From positions 11,163,460 through 11,227,459 of the forward strand of contig CM057233.1 in assembly GCA_029891385.1 (NCBI GenBank): a stretch of 64,000 bases of DNA, given 5' to 3'. Positions 10,412 to 21,118 of this stretch are shown here, in pieces. Origin of the DNA: Erythroxylum novogranatense (Eukaryota; Streptophyta; Magnoliopsida; Malpighiales; Erythroxylaceae). The notes beneath the pieces are model-generated. The model was given only the letters and a program-made list of their open reading frames with translations, was not told the origin of the DNA and did not search any database. Position 1 is the stretch's first letter; every line of letters starts with the position of its first letter. The translations under genes and the position numbers were made by a program.

Positions 10412-13400
10412 TTGTAGTACCCCCTTACCATAGAGTACCCACCGGAACGCCCGTAGGTCATTCCGGTACATATCCTACGATAAGAGACCACTACTGACAA
10501 CCACCACTAACTCCCCATGGCATCACAATAATAAAACAGTAATAAGAAATTGGTAACTTTTAAAACCAAACTGTATTTCATTTCATTTCATCAAACTCAG
10601 TAATCTACAAACTGTCAGTATTTTCAGTCTGTACATGTTCCAAAACACTTTACACTAAGTACCATACAGTAAGGCACAAATAACAGTTCTACTACAAGTC
10701 TCCAAAAGAAAGCCCAGCTGACCGACCTTTGAGCCATAGCCTCTCTCGCCAATTCGATGTACAAGGCTCTACAGTCCTGAGGGAGCTATCAATCTACGCT
10801 TAATCCTGAAAAATAGATTGCAATTTTGGATGAGTTTGAGAACTCAATGAGGAATCATAATCGATGGTTCTCCCAATTCATGCATCACACAAGCATGTTA
10901 CACAGTCACAATGATAATGATAATACAAATCACAAATCAATCTTACATATCATAGTACCAAAGATCACGACCACGATGAATAAGCACGTGAGTCATATAG
11001 TCCCGTCATGTAGAGTAAAACTATTTTAGATAAGCATTCTAGTATGTAATGCACATGTGACTCTTTTTTCAGTTTATTTCAGTGTTGTGACTGAGCGCTT
11101 AAACAGTGTCAGTGATCAGTAGACGCGTCTAGGGAGGATTATCTCCCTTCGAGCTATAGGCTCTTTTTCAGTACCAGTGGCGACTCGGTTCACAATTATT
11201 CTTTATCAGTTTATGCATCTGTGGATGAATGCATATGCCCAATTACACATCCCATAAACAGTTAATAATTCACAGTCAATTAACAATTAGTATCTCACAA
11301 GTAATCACTATTGACTTCACAAATAATCCACATAATCCCAGTAAGGGTAAACAAATCACATTAAACACATAGATTGAGATAACCACCTAGGTTACTCACC
11401 TATTACTTCCGAGCTAATGCCGGAAAGTTTCTGCGATGTCGGTCGAACGACGCTCCAATTGGGCCTCTATAAGAATCAAAGAAGATAATAGTCACTACTT
11501 ATCCCATCCGAACTAGTAATGATGCACATGTAGGTGAAAATGCATGTTCATGATATTCCTGGAACTAATCCCATTTTTTATTAGAAAAATCCGTCTAAAA
11601 ATTAGAAACCTAATGGCGCTGACGGTACTCAATTCGGACCTCTATAGGTCCAAAAATAAATAAAACAAAGGACCGAAAACAATAAACTGCACTCCACGCC
11701 AATTTTTCGTCCAAAATTCCCAATCTCTCGAAAATGAAATTAAATATTTTATGAATTGATGCCTCAAAATCAGTTATCGACGTCGGACGGAAAAATTATT
11801 CTAAAGAACATAAAATCAAATAAAATAATATATATATATATATTATTTTATTTGATTTTTGTGTTCTTTAGAATAATTTTTCCGTCCGACGTCCGATTGA
11901 ACTGATATATATATATATATATATATATATTGCCCTATTTCCTTCTCTTTTTTCTATTTTCAAACCAAAATTCAGACACCTATAAATCTTTGCACACAAT
12001 TCAGAAAATTACAAACCATATCTCGTTGGAAAGATCATAAAAAACTCTACAAGTTTCATGAAGACTATAAAAATAAATTTCACACCTAAGGGTGTCAAAA
12101 ATCCAATTAAACCTAATGCCTAGTCAATGGGTTCTAAAACAGTACAGTATCTTATAAATTCAATAACTTCTCATTTTCTTTGTCAAAATATTACACCATA
12201 AATATTCTCCGAAAGATCCCAATGTTATATACAACTTTCATGAACAACCTGAAATCAAATTCATTTGCTAACTAGGCCAAACAATTCACCAAAGCATCTG
12301 CCCACTGAAATTTCCCAATCTGAACAGTACATTTTAAAGCAGCATATCTCCTAGTAAAAATGTAAAAACAATCACTACCTTATATCACCGGAAAGATAAG
12401 ATCTCATAATTCAATTTTCATGAAAAGCTCAAAATCCAATTCGATCTCTAACAATTTCAAAACTGATATGCAAGTTTCTGGCATGATCAGCACTTAACAC
12501 CTTTATGCAAGTTCAGGATTTGAAAACATATAACTCCCAAATCTGATCTCCAAAAATTACATGCTATATACCATTTTCAAGATAAATGTTTCCTCTAAAA
12601 CTCTTTTGAAGTTCACTCAAGCCAATTCAATTGACAGAAATTGCTAAAATTGCTCCTAATCAGAATGTGCACCAAATCCACACTTAGTCAATATCAGTCA
12701 ATATTCCACAGTGCATATCTCCCAATATACAGATCGAAAAATAGCAAAATCAGTGGGAATGGAAATCTAACTTAATAGTTTTCAACTTTCATGAAGACCA
12801 TTTTCCCTAATTCCTTCTCAATTAATTTATAAAAATCATCAAAACTCTAGGTTATGTGGTTCGGTTAGTGTTCATTCCAGCCATCAGCAGTAACTTTCCA
12901 TGCTAAAATTCACCCTCTTAAAACTAAAAGTAGACAACACCTATTTCACACAAAAATGTAGCCAACAAACCAAAGTTTAATTTGGCGCAAACCTCACCTA
13001 ATTTGCATACCTACACAATGAGTTATGCTCAAAACAGTGTAATAGGTTAAAACCAGAATTACCAGCTTTGGTACTAAACTTAGCTTCTATCATTTCCAAT
13101 GCCAAGAACACATCACTAAGCATTCAAATGAACACAAAATCAGTCCCTACAACATTCATACATTCACTAGGGCTAATAGTCACAATTTTGCAGCATTAAA
13201 ATCTTAATTTATATGCAAGATTAGTCACCAATATTCAATCCAAATTTAAGCTAAACATTCATTCAATCCTACTACTTCATCAAGCCATACATAACATACC
13301 TTTATACCCAACAATTCCACCTATAATTCTCATCAAATTAATGCATTAATAATCACAATAAATGCCCAATAATTTCCATTGCATGCTTCTAACTACCAAG

Positions 13401-14254
13401 TCATTAAATTCATAAATCAAATCATAATTAAAGCTTAACAACACAACTTACCTAATTCAAGCTTTTCCAAATGAATACTCTAACTCTTCTGCAATTACTT
13501 TACTTCTTCACTTCTCATACACATGCACAACATCTTCAACTTGAACACTTAAGGAGGAAGAAAAGAAGAGTAAGAGAGCTAGGAAAAAAAATTTCGATGG
13601 AGATGGAGAAAAAGAGTAGGTTTTCGGATGAGATGAGTTTTAAGCAACTAAAGAGTTCTTTTCCTTCTTTTCTTAAGACAATAACCGAGGGAGCAATAGG
13701 CAAAACCAAGACAAGTAATAAGTAGGCATTAAATGAAGGGAAATGGTGGCAAGATAGGATTTGTCCAACAAGGAGAAGAAAAGTCAAAGTACTTTAACTA
13801 ATAAACTTTAATCAATTAAGCCTAAAAAAAAATTAACCCAAATCAACTCCAATGGCCCCAATTTAAATCCCAAAATAATATACCCAATAATGCAGTACCA
13901 TTGGATAGAAATTTTCGTTACCGAAAATCGATCGGTTTGCCACTTGGCGATTTTTCCGGTCCAGACATTTTCTCCAGAAAATTTCAGAAAAATTCTTGAA
14001 AATCCCTTAAAATATAAAACACTCAATGACGCACTCCGAATAATTTTTCAAACCCAAGAACCACGTGAATCACACTAAAATTACATTAGGCACGAAAACC
14101 GGGAATGTCATGTATGCATGTACGGTAATTTCATGTGCACAAAATTCACTGTGTATCAATACTAGTATGCATGAACAGTCCTATTAAATCCCAATTCATC
14201 TCATCCTATGCCAAATTACCATTCTATCCTTCCCGTTGAGGGTGAGATGTTACA
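10412..14254 (-). repeat. Element B 3' LTR (B1, 3.84 kb)
   Basis: Read on the plus strand it starts TGTAGTACCCCC and ends GAGATGTTACA. It is longer than the 5' LTR, partly through an inverted duplication at 11777-11897. It carries the conserved double palindrome at 10831-10884, a candidate mini-exon at 11400-11466, a donor-like GGTAAGT on the minus strand near 13452, and about five degenerate CATGAAAGTTGTAG/TTTCCAAC modules over 11990-12850. Confidence 0.93.
11777..11897. repeat. Large inverted duplication (hairpin) in LTR B1
   Basis: Two nearly complementary arms of about 55 bp meet at a TA-dinucleotide centre near 11831-11841. Each arm contains GTCGGACGGAAAAATTATTC or its complement. The other two copies of this LTR (B2 near 29505, B3 near 36300) have a single arm, so the foldback is specific to B1. 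A second TA run (11905-11930) follows. Confidence 0.9.
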
Positions 14255-14266
14255 ATTCCCCCTCCT
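14255..14266 (-). other. Polypurine tract of element B
   Basis: On the minus strand the sequence AGGAGGGGGAAT lies directly before the 3' LTR. It is the expected primer for plus-strand DNA synthesis. Confidence 0.85.
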
Positions 14267-14349
14267 AATAAAAGAATTTCGTCCGCGAAATTCGTACCTG
14301 GTTGATCGAATAGATGAGGATATTGTCTCCTCATATGCTCCTCGGTCTC

Positions 14350-14602
14350 TCAAGTGGCTTCCTCAGTCGAATGATTTCTCCAAATAACTTTCACCAATGG
14401 GATACTCTTATTCCTCAACTGTTTAACCTGTGACCCGACAATCTGGATTGGCTCCTCAACATAATTCAAATTACTGGCAACCTCAATCTCTTGAGCCGGT
14501 ATAACATATGTCGGATCTGACCGATATCTGCGGAGCATACTCACATGGAAGACGTCATGTAACTGAGACATTTCGGTCGGTAAAGCTAACCGGTAGGCCA
14601 AA
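14350..14602 (-). pseudogene. Element B pol C-terminus: integrase end and chromodomain-type tail
   Basis: This continues the integrase frame cut by element C. It runs AYRLALPTEMSQLHDVFHVS, then MLRRYRSD, then the chromodomain-like end VKQLRNKSIPLVKVIWRNHS with a TEEAT motif. In Tekay-type chromoviruses this tail is thought to guide integration into heterochromatin. A TGA at 14350-14352 replaces the Trp expected after EEAT. The codons beyond it still read ETEEHMRRQYPHLF toward the polypurine tract. The duplicated CCAAA at 14598-14602 marks where C entered. Confidence 0.88.
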
Positions 14603-15248
14603 TGTAGCCTCCCACTCCCGCAAGACCCGAACCCGATATCAAAGGTGATATCCGAACCCGTGCATCACGAGGGTGGTACGCTAGAGCAGTCAAAACAGTT
14701 CAAATATTCAGTAATGCATTTTTTTTTGAAACAATTTCGTGCGCGAAAATCAGTAACCATAATGGGCCTACTCTTATACACAAACATTTCAATTAAAACA
14801 CAATTCCAATAATCACATTACAATTATGACATTAATCAATTGGGGCCCTCTAAAGCAATAGTGCTATTTTGTGGAAATACAAATCTTACACAAAACAGAA
14901 TAACACAAATGCAGACGTGAACTGATCTCGACTTCAAACTCTGACTATCTTGCAGTAATCATACTCCTGTTTCTCTAATGGGGTACTCTTCGAGTGCTGA
15001 AAAACAATTATAATGGTGGGTGAGTTTGCGAACTCAGTGAGAAACCATCATCGATGGTTCACTCAACTCATGCATATACAGTCAATTTACAGTATATCAC
15101 ACAGATTAGCACATTCAGAATTATTACATAATTATGAACCATTAACCCTTTTTCTTAGCTCACAATTTAATCCATACTCATAATCCTTTCCCATTATTCT
15201 GAGTTGTGACTGAGCGCTTAAACAGTGAACAACATTCAGTAGACGCGT

Positions 15249-15490
15249 CTTAGGGGGAGGAGAGCCCTCAGGGTATGCACTTCCACCCTTCGATATTGTC
15301 CGCTTTGGCGTGGAGAACCACCCTCACGATTTTGTTTCGCCCCTACTCGAGGGATGCAAACACGTCTTCCCCTTTTTTGGGCACAGTAATCAGTAATTGC
15401 GTCTTTGAAAGTAGAAGAGCCCTCTGGGTATGCACTACTTTCCACACATCAGTAGGGATAGGAGAGCCCTCTGGGTATGTACTAATCCCT
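15249..15490 (-). repeat. Three constant-loop, variable-stem hairpins (C1)
   Basis: Three copies of the segment GAGAGCCCTCTGGGTATGCA or a near variant are each enclosed by different complementary arms. The arms are GGGGGAG/CTTCCACCC, GAAAGTAG/CTACTTTC and GGGATAG/CTAATCCC. The middle arm pair is a perfect 8-bp stem. Confidence 0.8.
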
Positions 15491-15659
15491 TTCGAGCTCG
15501 AGGCTCTTTTTCAGTGATCGAGCTTGTAGCTCTCAGTAGCAGCTCCAATCACAACCGTTATTAATAAATCAATTATGGAATTCATTTATCACACAATTTA
15601 CATTCAATCATTTGTATATGCGATGCACAAGTAACACTTTCCATTTTATTACGTTGTTG

Positions 15660-15835
15660 TGACGTGTGCCTGAAAGTGTCTCAGTGACGGGCACATTGCG
15701 TTGAGCCTGAGGCTTTGTAAGCATTGGGCGTGATATGCTCTGATCGGTGAGCCAGTGGCTCTCAAATACGTTGGACCAGAGGTCCTATGCGTTGAGCTTA
15801 AAGCTCTCATATACATTGGCTGCTCCGGTCACAAC
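15660..15835 (-). repeat. Covarying mini-hairpin array (C1)
   Basis: Successive units of about 24 bp each hold a short stem with a 3-base loop: AGCC-TGA-GGCT, GAGCC-AGT-GGCTC, GGACC-AGA-GGTCC and GAGCT-TAA-AGCTC. The spacers between them are similar (ACGTTG or CATTG). Stem sequences differ but pairing is kept. Related arrays lie in C2, H1 and H2. Confidence 0.85.
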
Positions 15836-16702
15836 TGTCTTTATCTGATCATACTTTTATGCATGAAATGTACATGCCCCGAATTCCTATTACACATGCC
15901 AAATGTACATCCAATTTCAATTTCGCATATATAGCACTTCAATAACAAATTACCAATCCTTCGGACACCCTTGGTCTGAAACCAATTACAATTAAACACA
16001 TAACCCTCCATTTCATCCTCACACGAAATTAAACACACAATTATTGAGGAACCAACTAGGTTACTCACCTGTACTTCCGAGTTACAGCCTTGAAGTCCCA
16101 GAATGTCCTTGAAATATCGATCCCTCGGAGCCTCCATAACAGTCAATTAATTTCCATTACAAAATGCACAGTCAAAGTAATTTAATGATGCACATGCCTT
16201 GAATAGAAGATGTACTATGCCTATTCATGATTTTCCCGGTACTATTTCCCATTTTCCACTTTCTTCTGTCAAATTCTAACTTCCTACTCAATTGATCCAT
16301 AAAGACTCATTTCAATTCAATGACATATTACCAAATTCTCAAATTTCAATTCTAACATTCAGTCAATTACCAATTCATATCCACTAGGATATTCTCAAGA
16401 AAAACCTCAATTTCAGTGTCACTATTTTCTAAATCCAAATTCACCCCCTTTCAAGCTCAGTTTCTAAAACCCCAATAACATGTCCTTATTTCAGAAATCT
16501 CACAATTATATCCCAATTAATATGAAACAAACTTTAGGTTGTAAAAGAATCTATTTTCAATTTTCATTCAATACTTTCTTTCTTTTCTTCAATTGTAGAC
16601 CTCATTTCCTAGTTCACAACGAATCGAGAATCACCTCAATTAGAGGTCTACACCATAAGTTGAGCCTCAAAAACTAAACCATTACTGTTCAGAAAACCCA
16701 GA

Positions 16703-16870
16703 CTCGCCGCGACGTATGGACGTTCGTTGCGGCGACAATGTAGCTTGCCACGGCGTTTCAGTTCCTGCTCGTCGCGATGTCCTGTTTGCCGCGTCGAACG
16801 CTCGTCGCAACGTCTCGCTCGCTGCGGCGAACGCTCGTCGCGACGTGCAATCATTTTTCTCGTCGCGACA
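16703..16870. repeat. Palindrome array, core GTCGCGAC (C1)
   Basis: About nine copies of a 10-bp CpG-rich palindrome (CGTCGCGACG or CGCCGCGGCG types) are spaced roughly 17-24 bp apart. Most mismatches are C-to-T or G-to-A at CpG. Confidence 0.88.
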
Positions 16871-17814
16871 TGCGGTCGTCTTCTCCGATTCTCTTTTTCA
16901 TTCTCTCTCTAAAACTAGTCATAACTCACCCATAACTACCTCAATCTTCCATAAATAAACCCATGTATTCATTTAACTAATAAATAAACAACATTAAACC
17001 AATTTACTTACCAAATCAAGCTTCCCCTCCTTAACTCCCGAAATCTTTCCAAACCCTAACACCAACGATTAAGCTTTCGAACTCTCACAATCATTGTCTT
17101 CCCTTAGGGTTCAGGCTTAGCTTTACACAAGGAAGGAAAAGCAAGCAAGAGGAGAGGAAAAGATTGAAGATCACCAAGGGGAAGAAGGAGGATCGATCGA
17201 AGGAGAAATGATCGAGCCCTAGGAGAGAAAGATTTCTTTATCTCCCAATTATGAAACTTAACGCATTTAAGGTAAAACAATTAAGTCTCTAGTCATTTTC
17301 CTCACAATACATTTAAATCTCTTCCTCTTTTCACAATCATTTCCAGTCCAATTCATTGTCCAAATTGTAATGGCTCGACATAATAAAACTCCTAAGGTCA
17401 TATATCAAATTTTCCTTTGCCATTAGACAATTATTTTGGTACTATAAAATCGATCGGTCCGTCAGTCGTGGGATTTTCTGATACGGAATTCTTCTCCCGA
17501 ATTTCTAGAAAAATTCCTAAGGGTCATTATCAATCGACGGTCACTGTAAACATTTCCAATTCAACTATTCAGACCAAATGTCCCATAATATCCAATAAAT
17601 CATAAATCATATCGTTTTCACAAATCCCATCACAATCACAAATAATTGCCAGGAAAAATATCATGAATGCATGTACCTACATGTGCATGAACCAATGACT
17701 CATTCCTCTAAAATTAGAGGTCAAAATAAATGTTTAATTCAAAATATGCAATGCAAACAACTAGTCTGTCCCGATTGACCAATTTACTCTTCCCATCGGA
17801 GACGGGATGTTACA

Positions 17815-17827
17815 ATTCTCCCCTCCT
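17815..17827 (-). other. Polypurine tract of element C
   Basis: Minus-strand AGGAGGGGAGAAT directly adjoins LTR C1. The block just upstream (TTTCGAGGACGAAATTTTTG on the minus strand) matches the end of coding Tekay elements, so C descends from such an element. Confidence 0.85.
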
Positions 17828-20800
17828 AACAAAAATTTCGTCCTCGAAATTTCATATATGATTAATAAAAAAGGCAGGGGGAATTGTTTCGATCGCTTAC
17901 ATACTGTTTCACACTTATAACGCTACATGACCAAATTTTTCCAATTAACTGAAATCAATACAATCGATCAATCTTTTTATCTTTCCCAAATATTACACTG
18001 TCTTAACTATTTCCTCATGATTTCTCACAATTCTTCACTTTTGATATCAATAACACATATGTCGGATCATAACAATATTTCCTAATCCTTTTCAAATAAC
18101 ACTTTGAAAATCCGAATCATTTTCCATGTTTTATACAAACTTCCCAAAACATAGTTCTACTAACAGCCCAGTCATATAGAGGCCACTATATAAACCTTTA
18201 TCTCCATCTAAGTGTATCTTGACCGCGACGATACACTTCGAAGCATTTCATTTATCACTTATCATATTACATCTCTTTAGTGTTTTAACACTAATCTTAT
18301 AAAATTCTAATAACCTCGATAATAATCAACTCAAATCATTACCCCTTTACTTGGATTTCTTAAGCCCCATTACAGATTCATTTTACTCATCAACATAATA
18401 CACTGAGCAAATGGTGTCACCAATAAACAATTGCTATACTCACAATCAATCTAGACTATACATCAATCTCATGTCCCTATGAATTCCAAACATATCAGTT
18501 TTACATTTGTCTCCAACAGTCAAGGCTGTTGGTTATTCACACATACAATCATTCGACTTTTCATTCTAAACCATCAATTACTCTTTCGATGTACTCTTAC
18601 TAAAACATCAGGCTCTGATCTTTCCTCGCAATTTCTTTAACAATTTCTTTAGTGGGTAATACCCAAATTTCTTAATAGAACTATACATATCACTATCCTC
18701 AACAATTGGAGTCAATTTCAATTCCTCAATAAGGTTCACAATTTCTAAATCCTCAATTTGGGTTTTGTCAATTCTTCTTGATGCATACCTACTTTGGAAT
18801 TCCAATAGCTAATAATACTTTCTTTTTGCCCCTTGCTAGCTCGACTGATAACACTCAACAATAATACACTAGATTTAATAACCTTATCGCCCAATTTTTT
18901 TTGCTATTGAATTCCTGTTCAATCCATTTAATTACATCACTATCTTAACTTTGCGACTACTCAATCGCTTAATCCTTTTTCAAATCATTCAATTTCTCGA
19001 AATATCTCGATCATCATTGATTTGCATATCCATGGATACATCCATAAACGTTGCTGTGCAACTATTGTCTCCGAGCTTGTAAAGCAATACTCAATACACC
19101 AAATTTCAGATCATCAATCACAATACAACCCATGAAGTTATATATGTCCCTAGGTACATAAAAATCATTTTACACCATTTCAATATATTGCATCATAACC
19201 TTATCTGGAACACTTCAGTATATATATTGCAAATCATCTGTCATACTATTCACACATTTTTCCTCAAACTTTTTTATCAAAGCTAAAGCCAGAAAATCTT
19301 TGACAATTTCTGGACGTATCCAGCATTCAGTTAGTTCTAATAAACTCCAAATCCCGTATACATATATTCCTTGTAATTTCACATTTTATCAACACCTCTA
19401 TCATCATTTAGTCTCCCAATGTGCCATGTTCGAAGACTAATTCCTCCACTATTTATTTGATCAAGATAAGATTCACTCTTATGAAACTTGCATGATAAAC
19501 AATTTCCTCAACTGTGCCAATTTATCTACTTCATTTTTCAAATGCATTCAATTGATCATCTATGCTTATAGTCATTATCCACTCTAAACAAAATTGAGAC
19601 ATTTTACTCTTCAGTAGTATAATAAACTCCTTATACCCATGATCAATTTGTATAATTCTCTAAATATCGATTGTCTCCAATGAGGTACAATTTTCTTATA
19701 ACTTTCTCAGTTTCATCAGAACCTATTCTGACACATGTTCCTTTACCCTAGTTCTCCACATAATCCAATTTATTGCCTTCATTACAAACTGGGTTGATAA
19801 CACATTCATCATATCAATTTTATACTTTCAGAACATAATTACACAAAATAAACACGAACCTATATTCTTCTCATATTCGCAATTAATATTTCCTTAATGT
19901 TCAGTAACTCTCTTACATAATCGGGTTCATCTCATCAACATAATGTATACTTTTTCAGTAGCATATTTTATCTCTTACACTTAAGTCTCCACTAGCATTA
20001 GGACTCCAAAATTAACTTTTTCTTCATTTCAAATTTATCTCTTCAATGATTACTCTCAAATCAAATTATCAGATCAACTAAACCTTATCAATCATTAATA
20101 TTGTTCATAAAACTTTATCAATAAGCTATTTTTCATCACTATATATCAGTCATTCTTAATACCTCAAGAAGATCAATTTCAACTACTAATATCCCAATAA
20201 AAGCAGTTCATGCCATGCCTTACAAGATCAAAACATCCGTTATCATGAGACTCTGTAGGGCACTTAAACAATTGCATTTACTCTAATATCTTGACATACA
20301 TCGCTATAATCATCACATCTTATCTAAAAATGTATTCACATCAATTTGCCCATTAGTAGCTTATACTACTAAGAACACTTTAACCCTTTTTAATTTTAGA
20401 TAACCTTTCTCTTTTTGGTACCAGTTCTTGATCATGGGGACTTTGCTATACTCATGTCCCTCTTTTATTCCCTCAAGCTCATTACCTATGCTAACATCAT
20501 TAACAGTTTCACTTCTTTCCCAATTGATCATCATAAGCACTTTCACTTCTTATTCTATCTCATATTGGATTCTTATAGTAATCTATAAGAATAGGACTAG
20601 CAATTATCCACTAACTCATTAATTGCTTCCCACAATCAGGTATGCATTTAATTAGGCAAATCAACTAAACCCGAACAACTTTTTCATTTATCAGTATCAT
20701 TGTCTTACCTTTCAATCTTTTCATTATTGCATCATACCAATGTATTTTCACACTCAAATCAATATCACAGATATACAATCACTCTTGATTTCTCACTAAC

Positions 20801-21100
20801 ATAATTGATTCACAGTCATAAATCATTATTCATAATTCTCGTCACGGTAATCAATCCCAATTGTAACTTCTCTATATCATAGAACACTTTATTTTCATCC
20901 ACTTTATACACTTGAACTCTTGCCATTTCCATCATATTTCCATTTTCCTCTCTATTCTAACCGCTTAAACAGCTGAGACATACTCATGCATGTGACTCAT
21001 ATACTAGACTGGGGATCAGTTGTCACTGTCTGCCGTGACATGACTTGAATGCATGTAACTTGACACATTTTTCAGAATGCCGACGTAAGACTGTACTTCT
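17828..21100 (-). other. Element C internal region, non-coding
   Basis: The 3.3 kb between polypurine tract and primer site has no retroviral motif in any frame. The longest minus-strand frames (18608-18805 and 20361-20546) are about 60 codons. The part 19794-21100 is repeated in element D (33959-34951 plus 38538-39007). Relative to D, C lacks about 180 bp near 20945. Confidence 0.85.
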
Positions 21101-21114
21101 GGGCTCTGATACCA
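21101..21114 (-). other. Primer binding site of element C (tRNA-iMet)
   Basis: Minus-strand TGGTATCAGAGCCC is complementary to the 3' end of plant initiator-Met tRNA. It lies 4 bases from the 5' LTR. Confidence 0.92.
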
Positions 21115-21118
21115 CAAA

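Larger units (their letters stand above)
14603..17814 (-). repeat. Element C 3' LTR (C1, 3.21 kb)
   Basis: Bounded by TGTAGCCTCC and GGGATGTTACA. It holds the double palindrome (15021-15075), three constant-loop hairpins (15249-15490), the covarying mini-hairpin array (15660-15835), a GTCGCGAC array (16703-16870) and a GGTAAGT donor-like site on the minus strand near 17010. It is about 0.4 kb longer than its partner, which lacks the segment matching 15177-15579. Confidence 0.92.

Noticed and set aside
16480..16677. Frame of 65 codons repeated in C1 and C2 (22602-22799)
   Set aside because: It is antisense to the element and simply duplicated with the LTR. It resembles no known protein.
16703..16870. 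CRISPR-like repeat array
   Set aside because: Repeats are 10-bp palindromes with short irregular spacers in a plant LTR. There is no CRISPR-type repeat length and no cas genes.
20361..20546. 61-codon minus-strand frame conserved between C and D (34531-34716)
   Set aside because: Neighbouring non-coding sequence is conserved to a similar degree, and most of the few differences change the amino acid (6 residue changes). There is no sign of protein-level selection.
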